Assembly (NCBI RefSeq): GCF_003096575.1 | Contig: NZ_QEKT01000004.1 | Location: 1 to 64,000, forward strand | Length of the DNA: 64,000 nt | From: Convivina intestini | GTDB taxonomy: Bacteria; Bacillota; Bacilli; Lactobacillales; Lactobacillaceae | Reading direction: 5' to 3' | Shown: one piece after another, positions 1 to 9,399 of the stretch | How the letters are laid out: the number at the start of each line of letters is the position of its first letter | Position numbering within the stretch: position 1 is the stretch's first letter | Notes under the pieces: model-generated | Seen by the model: only the letters and a program-made list of their open reading frames with translations | The model's database searches: none | What the model was told of the DNA's origin: nothing | Position numbers and translations under genes: made by a program

Positions 1-60
1 TACAGATTTGTTTGTTCAAAGTTTTGTTCAGTTTTCAATGTGCTACTGCGTTGCTCCCTT
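1..60 (-). other. Probable rRNA operon leader (boxA-like)
   Basis: On the minus strand this stretch, downstream of the tandem promoters, contains CACATTGAAAACTGAAC. That resembles the TTGAAAACTGA element found in Firmicutes rRNA leaders and 16S-23S spacers and linked to antitermination. No mature rRNA sequence is inside the window, so the call rests on the promoters and this motif. Confidence 0.55.
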
Positions 61-76
61 ACGAAACAACTTAATT

Positions 77-206
77 AGTCTATCACGCTGCTTGCCGCTT
101 GTCAACAACAATTTTTTCAAGTTGTTGTTGACAGCTGCTCGCCTCGCAACAGAACTTTATTACTATACCAAGTTATTTTATACTTAGCAAGCATTTTTTT
201 GATTTT
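77..206 (-). promoter_or_regulatory. Tandem rRNA-type promoters with A-tract upstream element
   Basis: Read on the minus strand, P1 is TTGCTA-N17-TATAGT (-35 at 185-190, -10 at 162-167) and P2 is TTGACA-N17-TAGACT (-35 at 100-105, -10 at 77-82). Runs of A directly upstream of P1 (about 191-206) resemble an UP element and overlap the last codons of cysS. Two close promoters with 17-nt spacers plus A-tracts are typical of rRNA operons. The operon itself would lie left of the window and is inferred. Confidence 0.75.
100..133. repeat. 12-bp perfect inverted repeat covering the P2 -35 box
   Basis: Positions 100-111 (TGTCAACAACAA) and 122-133 (TTGTTGTTGACA) are perfect inverted complements separated by 10 nt. 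The left arm contains the minus-strand TTGACA of P2. It could be an operator or a hairpin in the P1 transcript. It does not look like a terminator because no U-tract follows. Confidence 0.6.
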
Positions 207-207
207 T

Positions 208-1623
208 TTATTTTTTCTCCCACTCTTGACCTTGCGCAGTATCCCGCACCACTACTCCTAGAGCCAGTAATTCATCCCGTAGTTGGTCCGAAGCAGCAAA
301 ATCTTTTACCAAACGTGCCTGAGCACGGGCATCCAATAGTTCTTGTTCTTCCTGATTTAAGGATTCTTTTTGCCCCAGGTTATCAATGCCAAAAATACTC
401 ATCAAAGTTTTGAGAGCATCTAATAGATGCTGAGCAGTTGCTAGTTGTAATGAGCCTTGATCAGCGTACTGATTAATTAACGTAACTAACTCAAAAACTA
501 CTGCTAACCCGTTCTCAGTATTGAAATCATCATCCATTGCGTTAATAAAATTAGCTTTAATTGATTTTAACTGTTCTTCAACAGTTGCATCAGCTTCATC
601 TTTGACTGATTCTACGGCTACACGTTTAGCCAATCGGCGATAAGCCCGACGAATACGATCAAGTTCTATTTGAGCTTGGTCCAGCGTAGTGTCACTGTAA
701 TTAATTGGCCGACGGTAGTGCGTTTTGGTCAACAAAAAGCGTAATGCTTGAGCATCGGAATACTGAGCCAATAATTCGTGTACCGTCGTAAAATTTCCTA
801 ACGACTTAGACATTTTTTCTTGATTGACGTTTACAAACCCATTATGTAACCAATACCTTACAAACTCTTCACCACTATGGGTTTCTGATTGAGCAATTTC
901 ATTCGTGTGGTGTGGAAAAGCCAGGTCAATCCCACCTCCATGAATATCAATGGCTGAACCAAGATACTTATCAATCATGACCGAGCATTCAATGTGCCAG
1001 CCGGGCCGACCAGGTCCCCATGGTGAAGGCCAAGCTTGGACTCCTGGACGATGCTCCCCCTTCCATAGGGCAAAATCAATTGGGTCTTCTTTGCGCAGCG
1101 CCTCTTGATCATCTAAACGGCCAGCTGCGTTTTCTTCCATTTCGTTTAAATCCTGGTGGGATAAAATACCGTAATTAGGGAATTTTTGAGCGCGAAAATA
1201 AACATCCCCCTCAACCGCGTAAGCGTAACCTTTTTCCAACAAATCAGCTACAAAGCTAATGATTTCAGGCATTACCTCAGTTGCCTTGGAACGGACAGTG
1301 GCCGGCAAAATATTTAATTTCGCCGTATCTTGGTCAAAAGCAGCTTCATATTTATGTGCCAGTTGAGCTTCAGTCAACCCTTCTTTTTGAGCTTGCTGAA
1401 TAACCTTATCACCCAAATCAGTGAAATTAGAAACGTAGTCCACCTGATAACCACGGTATATTAAGTAACGACGAATTGTATCAAAGGCAATCGCTGACCG
1501 GGCATTGCCCAAATGAATATAGTTATAGACCGTTGGCCCACAGACATACATTTTAATGTGACCTGAAGTTATTGGATTAAAGGTTTCTTTAGTTAGCGTA
1601 TAAGTATTATAGACTTTTAACAT
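208..1623 (-). CDS. cysS: Cysteinyl-tRNA synthetase
   Basis: Charges tRNA-Cys with cysteine in the cytoplasm (class I aminoacyl-tRNA synthetase). The 471 residues match the usual bacterial length. Visible motifs are the HIGH-type YIHLGNA near residue 35, KMSKSLGNF near 270, and the zinc-site signatures [10 protein letters not shown] (Cys28), WHIECSVM and FPHHTNE. The start has a GGAGAG ribosome binding site. It lies downstream of gltX on the same strand, with a terminator between them. Its final codons run into the A-tract of a presumed rRNA promoter, so the stop codon and UP-like element share sequence. No T-box leader was seen upstream. Confidence 0.96.
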   Translation of the reverse strand: MLKVYNTYTLTKETFNPITSGHIKMYVCGPTVYNYIHLGNARSAIAFDTIRRYLIYRGYQVDYVSNFTDLGDKVIQQAQKEGLTEAQLAHKYEAAFDQDTAKLNILPATVRSKATEVMPEIISFVADLLEKGYAYAVEGDVYFRAQKFPNYGILSHQDLNEMEENAAGRLDDQEALRKEDPIDFALWKGEHRPGVQAWPSPWGPGRPGWHIECSVMIDKYLGSAIDIHGGGIDLAFPHHTNEIAQSETHSGEEFVRYWLHNGFVNVNQEKMSKSLGNFTTVHELLAQYSDAQALRFLLTKTHYRRPINYSDTTLDQAQIELDRIRRAYRRLAKRVAVESVKDEADATVEEQLKSIKANFINAMDDDFNTENGLAVVFELVTLINQYADQGSLQLATAQHLLDALKTLMSIFGIDNLGQKESLNQEEQELLDARAQARLVKDFAASDQLRDELLALGVVVRDTAQGQEWEKK

Positions 1624-1665
1624 GATTGCTCTCCGTAAGTAGTTCCCTTAATTATAACAAATAAA

Positions 1666-1694
1666 AAAAGATGCCTAAGCAGCTCGCATCTTTT
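1666..1694 (-). terminator. Terminator after gltX
   Basis: A 9-bp stem (1666-1674 with 1686-1694, AAAAGATGC/GCATCTTTT) is followed on the minus strand by a T-rich run. It separates gltX from cysS, so cysS may have its own promoter in the short gap or depend on readthrough. Confidence 0.75.
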
Positions 1695-1700
1695 CAATCA

Positions 1701-3197
1701 TTAACTTAAATATTTCTTAGCCACGGCGTCCATGGTTGCCAAAACCTTATTTTTATCCAGCAACACTAACATCTCTGGTAAATTAGGCCCTTGAATCTGG
1801 TGCGTAGTAGCAATTCGGATTGGATTCCACAAATTACGGCCCTTAATCTCTAGCTCATTTTGAATTGAACGAATAGTAGCCATATATTGTTCAGCGTTAG
1901 CATCCACGGGCAAGGCCTGATAGGCTTTGTACCAAGCCTGGTAGACTTTACGGCCATCTTCAGAAGTGAGATATGATAACATTTCATCAGAAATTTCACC
2001 CAATTCAAAGAAAGGTTCCCGTACTAAGTCAACAATTTGACGGGTATATGAAATACCATCCACACCAGCTACTTCAATCACATTAGCTAGCCAATCTTTT
2101 TGTGTCTGGGCCTGTTCTGCTGTGATTAAGCCAGCATTAACTAGTTCTTGAATTAACTGTGGCATTACCTTTTCTTTATCACGGCGCATCCACTGGTTAT
2201 TAATCCATTCTAACTTCTTTTGATCAAACTTAGCATTGGCCTTCGTCAAACGCTTTTCATCAAACATTTGTATGAATTGATCAAGACTGAAAATCTCATC
2301 TTCACCCTTTGGTGACCAACCCAATAAACCAATGAAATTATCCATAGCCTGGGGCTGATAACCCAATTCACGATATTGTTCGACAAATTGCAAAACATCG
2401 TTATCACGTTTGGATAGTTTTTTACCAGTAGCGGCATTAATAATCAAAGCCATGTGACCAAAGGCAGGTACGGACCAACCCAAAGCCTCGTAAATCATCA
2501 TTTGCTTAGGTGTGTTAGAAACATGATCATCCCCACGCAAAACATGGGTAATTTTCATAAGATGGTCATCAACTACTACCGCAAAATTATAAGTTGGCAT
2601 ACCATCAGCTTTTTGGATGACCCAGTCACCACCAACTTCTTTGGCACCAATTTCAATATGCCCCTTAACGATATCATCCCAGGCGTAAACTTTATCTTCT
2701 GGCACACGGAAACGAACTACGGGTTTCAATCCTTGTGCCTCAAATTCAGCATATTTTGCTTCCCGTTGGCTATCAGACAAACCTTCATATTCATAAACAT
2801 AATGAGGAGCCTGTTTTGCTGCTTGTTGGGCTTCTCGCTCTTGAGCCAACTCTTCCGATGTCTTATAAGACTTATAAGCCAACCCTTTTTTCAATAAATC
2901 ATCGATATAGGCTTGATAAATACCATCAGCATTTCGCTCTGATTGGCGGTAGGGACCAAACTCACCACCCTTGTCAGGAGATTCATCCCAATCTAAGCCT
3001 AGCCAAGCCAAATTTTCGAGCTGAGATTGTTCTCCATTAGCAATATTACGATTAGCATCAGTATCTTCAATTCGAATAATAAAGGTACCGTTGTAATGAC
3101 GGGCAAACAACCAGTTAAATAGGGCAGTTCGAGCATTTCCGATGTGTAAATATCCAGTGGGTGATGGTGCATAACGAACGCGAACGTCGTCAGTCAT
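1701..3197 (-). CDS. gltX: Glutamyl-tRNA synthetase
   Basis: Charges tRNA-Glu and, in lactic acid bacteria generally, also tRNA-Gln before amidation by GatCAB (family knowledge). The 498-residue length is normal. The class I signatures are PSPTGYLHIGNARTALFNWL at the N-terminus and KLSKRDNDV near residue 257 (KMSKS-type). The C-terminal half is the helical anticodon-binding region. A GGAGAAA ribosome binding site sits just before the ATG. It lies between radA and cysS, all on the minus strand, an arrangement common in Firmicutes. A weak TATACT -10 box lies in the gap toward radA at 3244-3249. Confidence 0.96.
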   Translation of the reverse strand: MTDDVRVRYAPSPTGYLHIGNARTALFNWLFARHYNGTFIIRIEDTDANRNIANGEQSQLENLAWLGLDWDESPDKGGEFGPYRQSERNADGIYQAYIDDLLKKGLAYKSYKTSEELAQEREAQQAAKQAPHYVYEYEGLSDSQREAKYAEFEAQGLKPVVRFRVPEDKVYAWDDIVKGHIEIGAKEVGGDWVIQKADGMPTYNFAVVVDDHLMKITHVLRGDDHVSNTPKQMMIYEALGWSVPAFGHMALIINAATGKKLSKRDNDVLQFVEQYRELGYQPQAMDNFIGLLGWSPKGEDEIFSLDQFIQMFDEKRLTKANAKFDQKKLEWINNQWMRRDKEKVMPQLIQELVNAGLITAEQAQTQKDWLANVIEVAGVDGISYTRQIVDLVREPFFELGEISDEMLSYLTSEDGRKVYQAWYKAYQALPVDANAEQYMATIRSIQNELEIKGRNLWNPIRIATTHQIQGPNLPEMLVLLDKNKVLATMDAVAKKYLS

Positions 3198-3269
3198 TGT
3201 ATTTCTCCTATCTACTTCAATTTAATTAAAAAGTTCAAAAACTAGTATACAACAGATTCCGTCTAAAAT

Positions 3270-4637
3270 TTACCCTAGTGCAATATGCAGCGCTTCTTTT
3301 AGGGTAGTCACACCAAGGACTTGCAAACCTTCTGGCAACTCAGCACCGGACAAATTATTTTTAGGGACAATCGCGCGTTGAAAGCCTAATTTTCGAGCTT
3401 CTTTTAGACGACTTTCAATATCAGCGACACTTCGAATTTCCCCAGTCAAGCCGATTTCGCCAATAAAAACATCACTGGGTCGTGACTCTTTATCACGGTA
3501 TGAGCTAGCAATTGCGACCGCCACGGCTAAATCAATGGCTGGCTCGTCTAATTTAACACCACCAGCCGCCTTCAAATAGGCATCTTGATTTTGTAGTAGT
3601 AGTCCGGCTCTTTTTTCAAGGACAGCCATGATTAATGAAACTCGATTACGATCTAAGCCACTAGCCGTTCGTTGCGCATTCCCAAAAACCGAGGGCGTAA
3701 CTAAAGCCTGTAATTCTACTAAAATCGGACGAGAACCTTCCAAAGCCACGACAATAGCCGACCCAGTAGCCCCGGCTAATCGTTCTTCTAAGAAAATTTC
3801 GGATGGATTGGCCACTTCTACTAAGCCACGATCGCGCATTTCAAAAATTCCCAACTCATTAGTCGCACCAAAACGATTTTTAACGGCACGTAAAATACGG
3901 TATTTATAGTGGCGATCCCCTTCAAAATAAAGAACCGTATCAACCATATGCTCTAAAATTTTTGGACCAGCAATGGCGCCATCTTTCGTAACATGCCCCA
4001 CAATAAAAATCGATATATTGTTAGTTTTAGCCAATTGAAGTAGATCAGCAGTCACTTCCCGAATTTGAGAAACTGAACCAATAGCCGAACTCAGGTCTGG
4101 TTCTTGCATTGTTTGTACGGAATCAATCACCAAAAAATCCGGTTTTAGTTCTTCCACCTGCTTTTTAATCGCAGTCATATCAGTTTCTGGATAAAGGTAA
4201 AAATCTTCACCCCCAACGTGAAGCCGATCTGCCCGCAATTTAATCTGACTGGCACTTTCTTCACCGGTCACATACAAAACTTTGCCGGCATGAGCTAATT
4301 GACCAGATACTTGAAGCAACAAGGTGGATTTCCCAATTCCAGGATCCCCACCAATTAAAATCAAAGTCCCCGCGACAACGCCGCCTCCCAAAACACGATT
4401 TAACTCTTGCAGCTGAGTCGCCACCTTGGGCGTATTTTCTAAACTAATCTCATTGATTTTTTCAACTTTAGCAGCCCGGCCATCGAGACCAACTCGCGCT
4501 TTACGATTGGTATTTTCGGGTTGAATTTTTTCTTCAACAAAAGTACCCCACTGTCCACAATTAGGACAGCGTCCCAAATAACGAGCGGAATTGAATCCAC
4601 ACTGAGAACAAATAAATTGTGTTCTTGCTTTAGCCAT
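3270..4637 (-). CDS. radA: DNA repair protein RadA (Sms)
   Basis: RecA-related, DnaB-like ATPase that promotes branch migration during recombination and transformation. The 455 residues begin with a C4 zinc finger (CSQCGF near 10-15 and CPNCGQW near 24-30). They continue with Walker [11 protein letters not shown] near residue 90, the RadA-specific KNRFG motif near 252, and a C-terminal Lon-like domain. The ATG overlaps the dut stop codon by one base (TAATG), so translation of the two is probably coupled. It is the second gene of a dut-radA unit upstream of gltX. Confidence 0.96.
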   Translation of the reverse strand: MAKARTQFICSQCGFNSARYLGRCPNCGQWGTFVEEKIQPENTNRKARVGLDGRAAKVEKINEISLENTPKVATQLQELNRVLGGGVVAGTLILIGGDPGIGKSTLLLQVSGQLAHAGKVLYVTGEESASQIKLRADRLHVGGEDFYLYPETDMTAIKKQVEELKPDFLVIDSVQTMQEPDLSSAIGSVSQIREVTADLLQLAKTNNISIFIVGHVTKDGAIAGPKILEHMVDTVLYFEGDRHYKYRILRAVKNRFGATNELGIFEMRDRGLVEVANPSEIFLEERLAGATGSAIVVALEGSRPILVELQALVTPSVFGNAQRTASGLDRNRVSLIMAVLEKRAGLLLQNQDAYLKAAGGVKLDEPAIDLAVAVAIASSYRDKESRPSDVFIGEIGLTGEIRSVADIESRLKEARKLGFQRAIVPKNNLSGAELPEGLQVLGVTTLKEALHIALG

Positions 4638-5182
4638 TAATGTTCCCCGGTGGAGCCAAAGCCACCTTGACGTTGGGCTTTTTGGGTCGTTTGATCGTTA
4701 TCAGCTAATAAATAAGGTAGGAAAATTCCCTGGCCTATCCGCTCCCCTTTTTTGATGTGCACGTCTTGCAAGCCAAAATTAATGTATTGAAAGAAAATTT
4801 CGCCTTCGTTGCTGGCATTATCATAATAATCAGCATCAACAACCCCCACACCATTAGGCATCATCATCCGCTTTTTAATCGGCGCACTGGAACGGGCTAC
4901 TAATTGCAAATACTCACCGGCCCCCATGTAAGCCTTAATCCCCGTGGGAATTAATACTGGTTTAAGTACCTCTTGCCAACTAGGATCGGCTAATACCTTA
5001 TCAAGGCGCGTCAAAGCTAATGGATTAAGTTTACGAAATGCTTCTTGATGAATAATGCTAGGAATTACGATATCTTGAGCCGCTTCAAAATCATATCCGG
5101 CTGCTTGAAAGGTACTGCGTTGCGGCAGTGTTAAATTCTCGTCTTGATATTTACTAACAATTTCAAAACCCCGTGTTGTCAT
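4637..5182 (-). CDS. dut: dUTP diphosphatase
   Basis: Hydrolyses dUTP to dUMP and pyrophosphate, keeping uracil out of DNA and feeding thymidylate synthesis. The trimeric dUTPase motifs are in order: AGYDFEA (motif 1), VARSSAP (motif 2), [12 protein letters not shown] (motif 3) and [11 protein letters not shown] (motif 5). At 181 residues it is somewhat longer than the roughly 150-residue family norm, because of an inserted segment between motifs 1 and 2. I chose the ATG at 5182. The longer frame would start at a GTG inside the ribosome binding site AAGAGGTGG. It overlaps radA by one base. Confidence 0.93.
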   Translation of the reverse strand: MTTRGFEIVSKYQDENLTLPQRSTFQAAGYDFEAAQDIVIPSIIHQEAFRKLNPLALTRLDKVLADPSWQEVLKPVLIPTGIKAYMGAGEYLQLVARSSAPIKKRMMMPNGVGVVDADYYDNASNEGEIFFQYINFGLQDVHIKKGERIGQGIFLPYLLADNDQTTQKAQRQGGFGSTGEH

Positions 5183-5285
5183 GTGTACCACCTCTTAATT
5201 TTTATCCTTTCTATTATACGGCATTAAGTCATCTTCCTGACAGTCCGATTTATCGTATAATGAAACCATCTAGGAGGAAGAAACT

Positions 5286-5561
5286 ATGGAATTCCAACAT
5301 GAACAAGGCCGCTATTATTATCTAGCTGCCAATACTTTATTAGCAGAAATAACTTACCAGACCAACTCTGACAACACAATCTTAGCAATTGATCATACTT
5401 TTGTTGATCCAAGTTTACGTGGTCAGGGTGTCGCTCAGCAGTTAGTTCAAGCCGTAGTTAGCTTAGCCCGGGAAAATCATCAAAAAATCCAACCGCTTTG
5501 TTCCTACGCCATCGCTTTCTTTGAACGCTATCATGATGATTATCAAGATGTTTTAATTTAA
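5286..5561 (+). CDS. Small GNAT-type N-acetyltransferase
   Basis: A 91-residue protein of the short GNAT type (YjdJ/NATD1-like). The acetyl-CoA binding signature is visible as VDPSLRGQGVAQQLVQ around residues 40-56, followed by CSYAIAFFERY, a typical family ending. The substrate is unknown. The ATG at 5286 follows a strong TAGGAGGAAG ribosome binding site. It is transcribed divergently from dut and converges on clpL, sharing a symmetrical terminator with it. Confidence 0.85.
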   Translation: MEFQHEQGRYYYLAANTLLAEITYQTNSDNTILAIDHTFVDPSLRGQGVAQQLVQAVVSLARENHQKIQPLCSYAIAFFERYHDDYQDVLI

Positions 5562-5576
5562 AAAATCAGCACAAAC

Positions 5577-5608
5577 AAAAAGAACCAAACCTAGGTTTGG
5601 TTCTTTTT
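5577..5608. terminator. Bidirectional terminator between GNAT gene and clpL
   Basis: A perfect 32-nt palindrome centred between 5592 and 5593 (core CCAAACCTAGGTTTGG), with A-run and T-run arms. It can terminate both the plus-strand acetyltransferase and the minus-strand clpL. Confidence 0.92.
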
Positions 5609-5611
5609 CTA

Positions 5612-7750
5612 TTACTTCTCATTTGTAATAACAGCTGAAATCACTACTTTACCATCAACCAAGTTAGCAGCTAATTGCTTTTCACCTGGATTATCAAGAT
5701 AGAAATCCGTTACTTGATCACGAATTTGTTGTTCAATTACTCGACGAAGTGGACGAGCACCTAAGGCTTCATCATAACCTTCTTCAATCAAGTGATTCTT
5801 AACATCATCAGAAACCTCTAACGTTAAGTCCTTCTTGGCCAAGGTCTTATTAACATCATCTAACATCAAATCAACAATTTGCTTTAAGTCTTCTTTAGTT
5901 AAAGCACTAAACTCAACTACGCCATTGAACCGGTTTAAGAACTCTGGGCGGAAGTATGGTGCCAAACGATCCATTAACTTCTTGTCACTTTCTTCATTAC
6001 CGTTACCAAAACCAGCGTTAGAAGTAGCGATAATAACCGTGTTTTTAAAGTTAACAACGTTTCCTTGACCATCTGTCAAACGACCATCGTCCATAACCTG
6101 CAAAAGCAAAGTCAATACTTGAGGGTTTGCCTTTTCAATTTCATCAAGAAGCACGATTGAATAAGGATTACGACGAACCTTTTCAGTCAAAGTATTACTG
6201 TTATCTTCGTAACCTACATAACCAGCAGTAGCACCAATCAACTTTGAAACAGCAGTCAAGTCAGAATACTCACTCATATCTAAACGAATGATATTTTCCT
6301 TGCTACCAAACATATCAAGGGCCAATTGCTTAGCTAACTCAGTTTTACCAACCCCGGTAGGACCAACGAAGAGGAAGGAACCGATTGGACGATTACCTTC
6401 ATCAAAACCAGCACGGTTACGACGGATTGCCCGGGCAACCATTTGAACAGCTTCATCTTGACCAATTACCTTACCAGCCAAACGCTCATCAATCTTCTTT
6501 AAGCGTTCAATATCTGAAGCACCCATCTGAGCAACTGGAATACCAGTCAAACGCTCAACTGACTCAGCCACATCATTTGGTGTGGCAGTAACCTTCTGAT
6601 CCTTTTCAGCTTCAGCAATTTTCTTTTGCACGTCAGCAATTTCATTTTTAACTTGCAAAGCCTTTTCGTAGTCTTCACCATTAACCGCATGATCACGTTG
6701 ATTTTCTAACTCAGTCAAGCGATTTTCCAAGCTAACCTTACTAGTTACTGGGTTTTTAGCACTCAAGTGAGCGGCAGTCATATCAATTAAATCAATGGCC
6801 TTGTCTGGCAAACTACGTTGTGGGATATATTGTACTGAATAATCCACCGCAGCCTTAAGCACAGATTCTGGCAAAGAAACATTGTGGTGCTTCTCATAAA
6901 GTGGGGCAATTCCCTGCAAAATCTTCAAAGTGTCAGCTGGACTTGGCGCATTAACTGTTACTTCGTTGAAACGACGAGCCAAAGCAGCATTCTTCAAAAT
7001 GGTATTGCGGTATTCATCTTGAGTTGTTGCACCAATCAAGGACAACTCCCCACGACTCAAGGCGGGCTTCAAAATATCAGCCAAACCTTTACCACCATCT
7101 TCACCACCGGTACTTCCCGCACCAAGAATTTGATGAATTTCATCAAAGAACAACACCACATTCCCAGCAGCCTTAACTTCTTCGACTAACTTTTGAACAT
7201 TTTCTTCAAAAGCACCACGGAACTGAGTTCCGGCTTCAATTGAAGAAATATCAATGGAATAAATTTCTTTGCCCTTAATTGGCGCAGGAACATCCCCATT
7301 TACAATCGCCTGAGCTAATCCTTCGACAACCGCAGTCTTACCAACACCGGCATCACCGACTAAAACAGGATTGTTCTTAGTCCGCCGACTCAAAATTTCG
7401 GCAGTCTCTTGAATTTCGCGGTTACGACCAATGACAGGATCTAACAAACCGTCACGCGCTTCTTGAGTTAAGTTACGACCCAACTTAGCTAACATGCCCC
7501 CATCTTTAACCTGACCAGGCTGTTGTGCGGCTGGCCGACCGTTGCCGGCTACATTAGCACCAGCAGCTGGGCCTTGAGGTAATTTACCAGTTTGACGATA
7601 TTGTGCGAACTCTTCTGGTGTTACTTCGCGACCATTAATCAGGTAGCGACGGTTTTCTGAGTTCATGCCGTTCATACCACCCATCATGCTATTAAAAATA
7701 CTATTCATGTCGGATCCAAATGGATCGTACATTCCGTTGTTGTTTGCCAT
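5612..7750 (-). CDS. clpL: ATP-dependent chaperone ClpL
   Basis: Hsp100/Clp AAA+ disaggregase that protects lactic acid bacteria from heat and acid stress. The 712 residues contain two AAA+ modules with Walker A GDAGVGKT near 135 and [12 protein letters not shown] near 455. A short coiled-coil middle region lies near residues 340-400. The N-terminus is the ClpL-type Met/Gly/Asn-rich stretch followed by [20 protein letters not shown]. It has no ClpC-type N-domain and no ClpE zinc finger, which favours ClpL. The small HTH gene lies upstream on the same strand. I saw no clear CtsR heptad repeat (GGTCAAA) upstream, so control may come from the neighbouring HTH gene or be more distant. Confidence 0.93.
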   Translation of the reverse strand: MANNNGMYDPFGSDMNSIFNSMMGGMNGMNSENRRYLINGREVTPEEFAQYRQTGKLPQGPAAGANVAGNGRPAAQQPGQVKDGGMLAKLGRNLTQEARDGLLDPVIGRNREIQETAEILSRRTKNNPVLVGDAGVGKTAVVEGLAQAIVNGDVPAPIKGKEIYSIDISSIEAGTQFRGAFEENVQKLVEEVKAAGNVVLFFDEIHQILGAGSTGGEDGGKGLADILKPALSRGELSLIGATTQDEYRNTILKNAALARRFNEVTVNAPSPADTLKILQGIAPLYEKHHNVSLPESVLKAAVDYSVQYIPQRSLPDKAIDLIDMTAAHLSAKNPVTSKVSLENRLTELENQRDHAVNGEDYEKALQVKNEIADVQKKIAEAEKDQKVTATPNDVAESVERLTGIPVAQMGASDIERLKKIDERLAGKVIGQDEAVQMVARAIRRNRAGFDEGNRPIGSFLFVGPTGVGKTELAKQLALDMFGSKENIIRLDMSEYSDLTAVSKLIGATAGYVGYEDNSNTLTEKVRRNPYSIVLLDEIEKANPQVLTLLLQVMDDGRLTDGQGNVVNFKNTVIIATSNAGFGNGNEESDKKLMDRLAPYFRPEFLNRFNGVVEFSALTKEDLKQIVDLMLDDVNKTLAKKDLTLEVSDDVKNHLIEEGYDEALGARPLRRVIEQQIRDQVTDFYLDNPGEKQLAANLVDGKVVISAVITNEK

Positions 7751-7804
7751 AGTATATATCTACCTTCCTTGTTAAATTCTTATACTAATATTTATCAAAT
7801 CGAA

Positions 7805-8059
7805 TTAATTATTCTGTTCGGATTCATCTTCGTCATTAAGATAATGATGTTCCAGCTCACGAAGCACCTGCCACATTTCCATGTGTTGCGCTCTTGCTAG
7901 GGCATCTAAATCACGAAGATTAAGACTTGTAGCAGTCGTTTGAACCTTATTAAAAGAACGATGAATCGTTGTGTAGCCATAACCCGAGACTTTAGAGACT
8001 CGGTAAATAGTTAACGCTCGATCATCTAAATACGCTTTGATGTTAAAGCGTACCATCAT
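7805..8059 (-). CDS. Small XRE-like helix-turn-helix protein upstream of clpL
   Basis: About 84 residues. A short N-terminal helix is followed by a Cro/C1-type helix-turn-helix (TIYRVSKVSGYGYTTIHRSF) and a last helix (DLDALARAQHMEMWQVLREL), then an acidic tail. It is a plausible DNA-binding regulator, but the ligand and targets are unknown. The longer frame starts at a GTG inside the ribosome binding site AGAAGGTG, so I start at the ATG at 8059; the next codon is also ATG. It lies about 55 bases upstream of clpL on the same strand and is probably co-transcribed with it. An inverted repeat covers its promoter. Confidence 0.75.
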   Translation of the reverse strand: MMVRFNIKAYLDDRALTIYRVSKVSGYGYTTIHRSFNKVQTTATSLNLRDLDALARAQHMEMWQVLRELEHHYLNDEDESEQNN

Positions 8060-8103
8060 TTTCACCTTCTTTCATCTCTGCCCTTGCTCTCCTTACATTT
8101 ATT

Positions 8104-8141
8104 ATTATAGCACATATTTGGTATAACACAAGTGTGCTATA
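8104..8141. promoter_or_regulatory. Divergent promoter region with 9-bp inverted repeat operator
   Basis: The half-sites TATAGCACA (8106-8114) and TGTGCTATA (8133-8141) are perfect inverted repeats. The left half overlaps a minus-strand extended -10 (TGC-TATAAT, 8104-8109) that would serve the HTH gene and clpL. A plus-strand extended -10 (TGG-TATAAC) lies between the half-sites and points to the AbrB-membrane gene. The arrangement fits an autoregulatory operator shared by both directions (inferred). Confidence 0.6.
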
Positions 8142-8214
8142 TCTATTTTTCACTTTTTTTTATAAAATTAGGAAGCATTTAAACTTAAAGTACTGTATTT
8201 GGCCGGAGGCCTTC

Positions 8215-9378
8215 ATGTCAAAAGACTATTATCAGATCAATGTCCCAAAATCACTCCTGGAGAAGCTAGGCATTACCCAGGGGGAAGAGGTTGAAATCAC
8301 CCTTAAAAACAAAGCCGTTAGTATTACCCGTCCAAATCAAGAAAATCAATCAGAAGATATTTCAATTCGGTGGTTCTTGTTTCCTTCATTAATTAGTACG
8401 ACAATTTTTCTCCTAGTAGCCTACTATCAACAGCGGAGTATCATCCCCTTGACGGGCAGTAATTCAATTGCCACTTCCGTGTTTTTACTGGGTGAAATCA
8501 GTGGAATGGTTGGTTTTATTTGGACCCATGTACAACAAACCCGCCAGCTATCTAGCCCCGAAGACCGACGTGTGGCCTGGCGCTTAACACCAACGCTCAT
8601 CATCGCCTTTGCTACTATGCAGGCCTTTATTACCATTGGTACCTTCTGGGCCATCGGTTATCTTTTTCAAAATGCAAGTTTTGATTTAATTACTGCCACC
8701 ATCTTATTTTTTATGTTCATTAGTATCAGTAACTTTTTAATGATTTATTCAGCGTTACTAGCCTCTACCACATACATAACAGCCTTGTTGGTGCTAACTA
8801 TCGTTGGTGGTGTACTGGTTTCGATGGTGACCAATAGCCAGTTGTTATGGTGGCAGCACAACTTTAGTTTCTTAGGTACAAATCAAGCCCAATTTTCTTG
8901 GACATTTAATGCCACGCTCATGATCTCGGGATTAATTTGGATTACTTTAATTGACTATTTATTTGTCCCCATTCAACAGCACTTCCCTAAAAATTGGCGA
9001 TTGATTACACTACGAGCCCTTTTAACTTTAGATGCGCTGAGCTTGGCCTGCATCGGCGCTATTCCAAACAATCAGGGGCTTTTTCATATCTTGCACGATT
9101 CGATTGCCAATTGTCTGATTCTTTTTACTGCCATTCCAATGATTGGTTTAAAAGTCCTGTTACCCAATGCCACTAAAGAATTTGTCACTTTTTCTTATTT
9201 AACTGCCGGTGGTATGGCAATTGCCATGACCTTGTTTTACATCATCCGCTACCTATCACTAACTGCTTTTGAAATTATTGCCCTTGCATTAGCCATTAGT
9301 TGGTTGTTATTGTTGATGCAACACATCCATAAACTATTTCAAACCGATATTCATTCTTACTTTGTTCGCATTGAATAA
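8215..9378 (+). CDS. AbrB/MazE-type domain fused to a polytopic membrane protein
   Basis: The first ~42 residues (DYYQINVPKSLLEKLGI, then EEVEITL) match a SpoVT/AbrB swapped-hairpin DNA-binding domain. The remaining ~345 residues hold about ten hydrophobic segments (for example near 53-71, 145-170, 200-222, 340-365), perhaps DUF998-like. I do not recognise a transport or enzyme motif. A membrane-tethered transcription factor is the natural reading, with signal unknown. I chose the ATG at 8215 because it follows a GGAGG ribosome binding site; the longer frame begins upstream at a GTG inside the operator. It is followed closely by the methyltransferase gene. Confidence 0.75.
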   Translation: MSKDYYQINVPKSLLEKLGITQGEEVEITLKNKAVSITRPNQENQSEDISIRWFLFPSLISTTIFLLVAYYQQRSIIPLTGSNSIATSVFLLGEISGMVGFIWTHVQQTRQLSSPEDRRVAWRLTPTLIIAFATMQAFITIGTFWAIGYLFQNASFDLITATILFFMFISISNFLMIYSALLASTTYITALLVLTIVGGVLVSMVTNSQLLWWQHNFSFLGTNQAQFSWTFNATLMISGLIWITLIDYLFVPIQQHFPKNWRLITLRALLTLDALSLACIGAIPNNQGLFHILHDSIANCLILFTAIPMIGLKVLLPNATKEFVTFSYLTAGGMAIAMTLFYIIRYLSLTAFEIIALALAISWLLLLMQHIHKLFQTDIHSYFVRIE

Positions 9379-9399
9379 TAGCCACCATAAAGGAAAAAT

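Noticed and set aside
128-150. Plus-strand TTGACA at 128-133 as a promoter
   Set aside because: No matching -10 at 16-18 bases; it is the mirror arm of the inverted repeat.
2454-2897. Open frames on the plus strand inside gltX (for example 147 and 101 codons)
   Set aside because: Antisense shadows of a conserved synthetase gene, without ribosome binding sites or recognisable domains.
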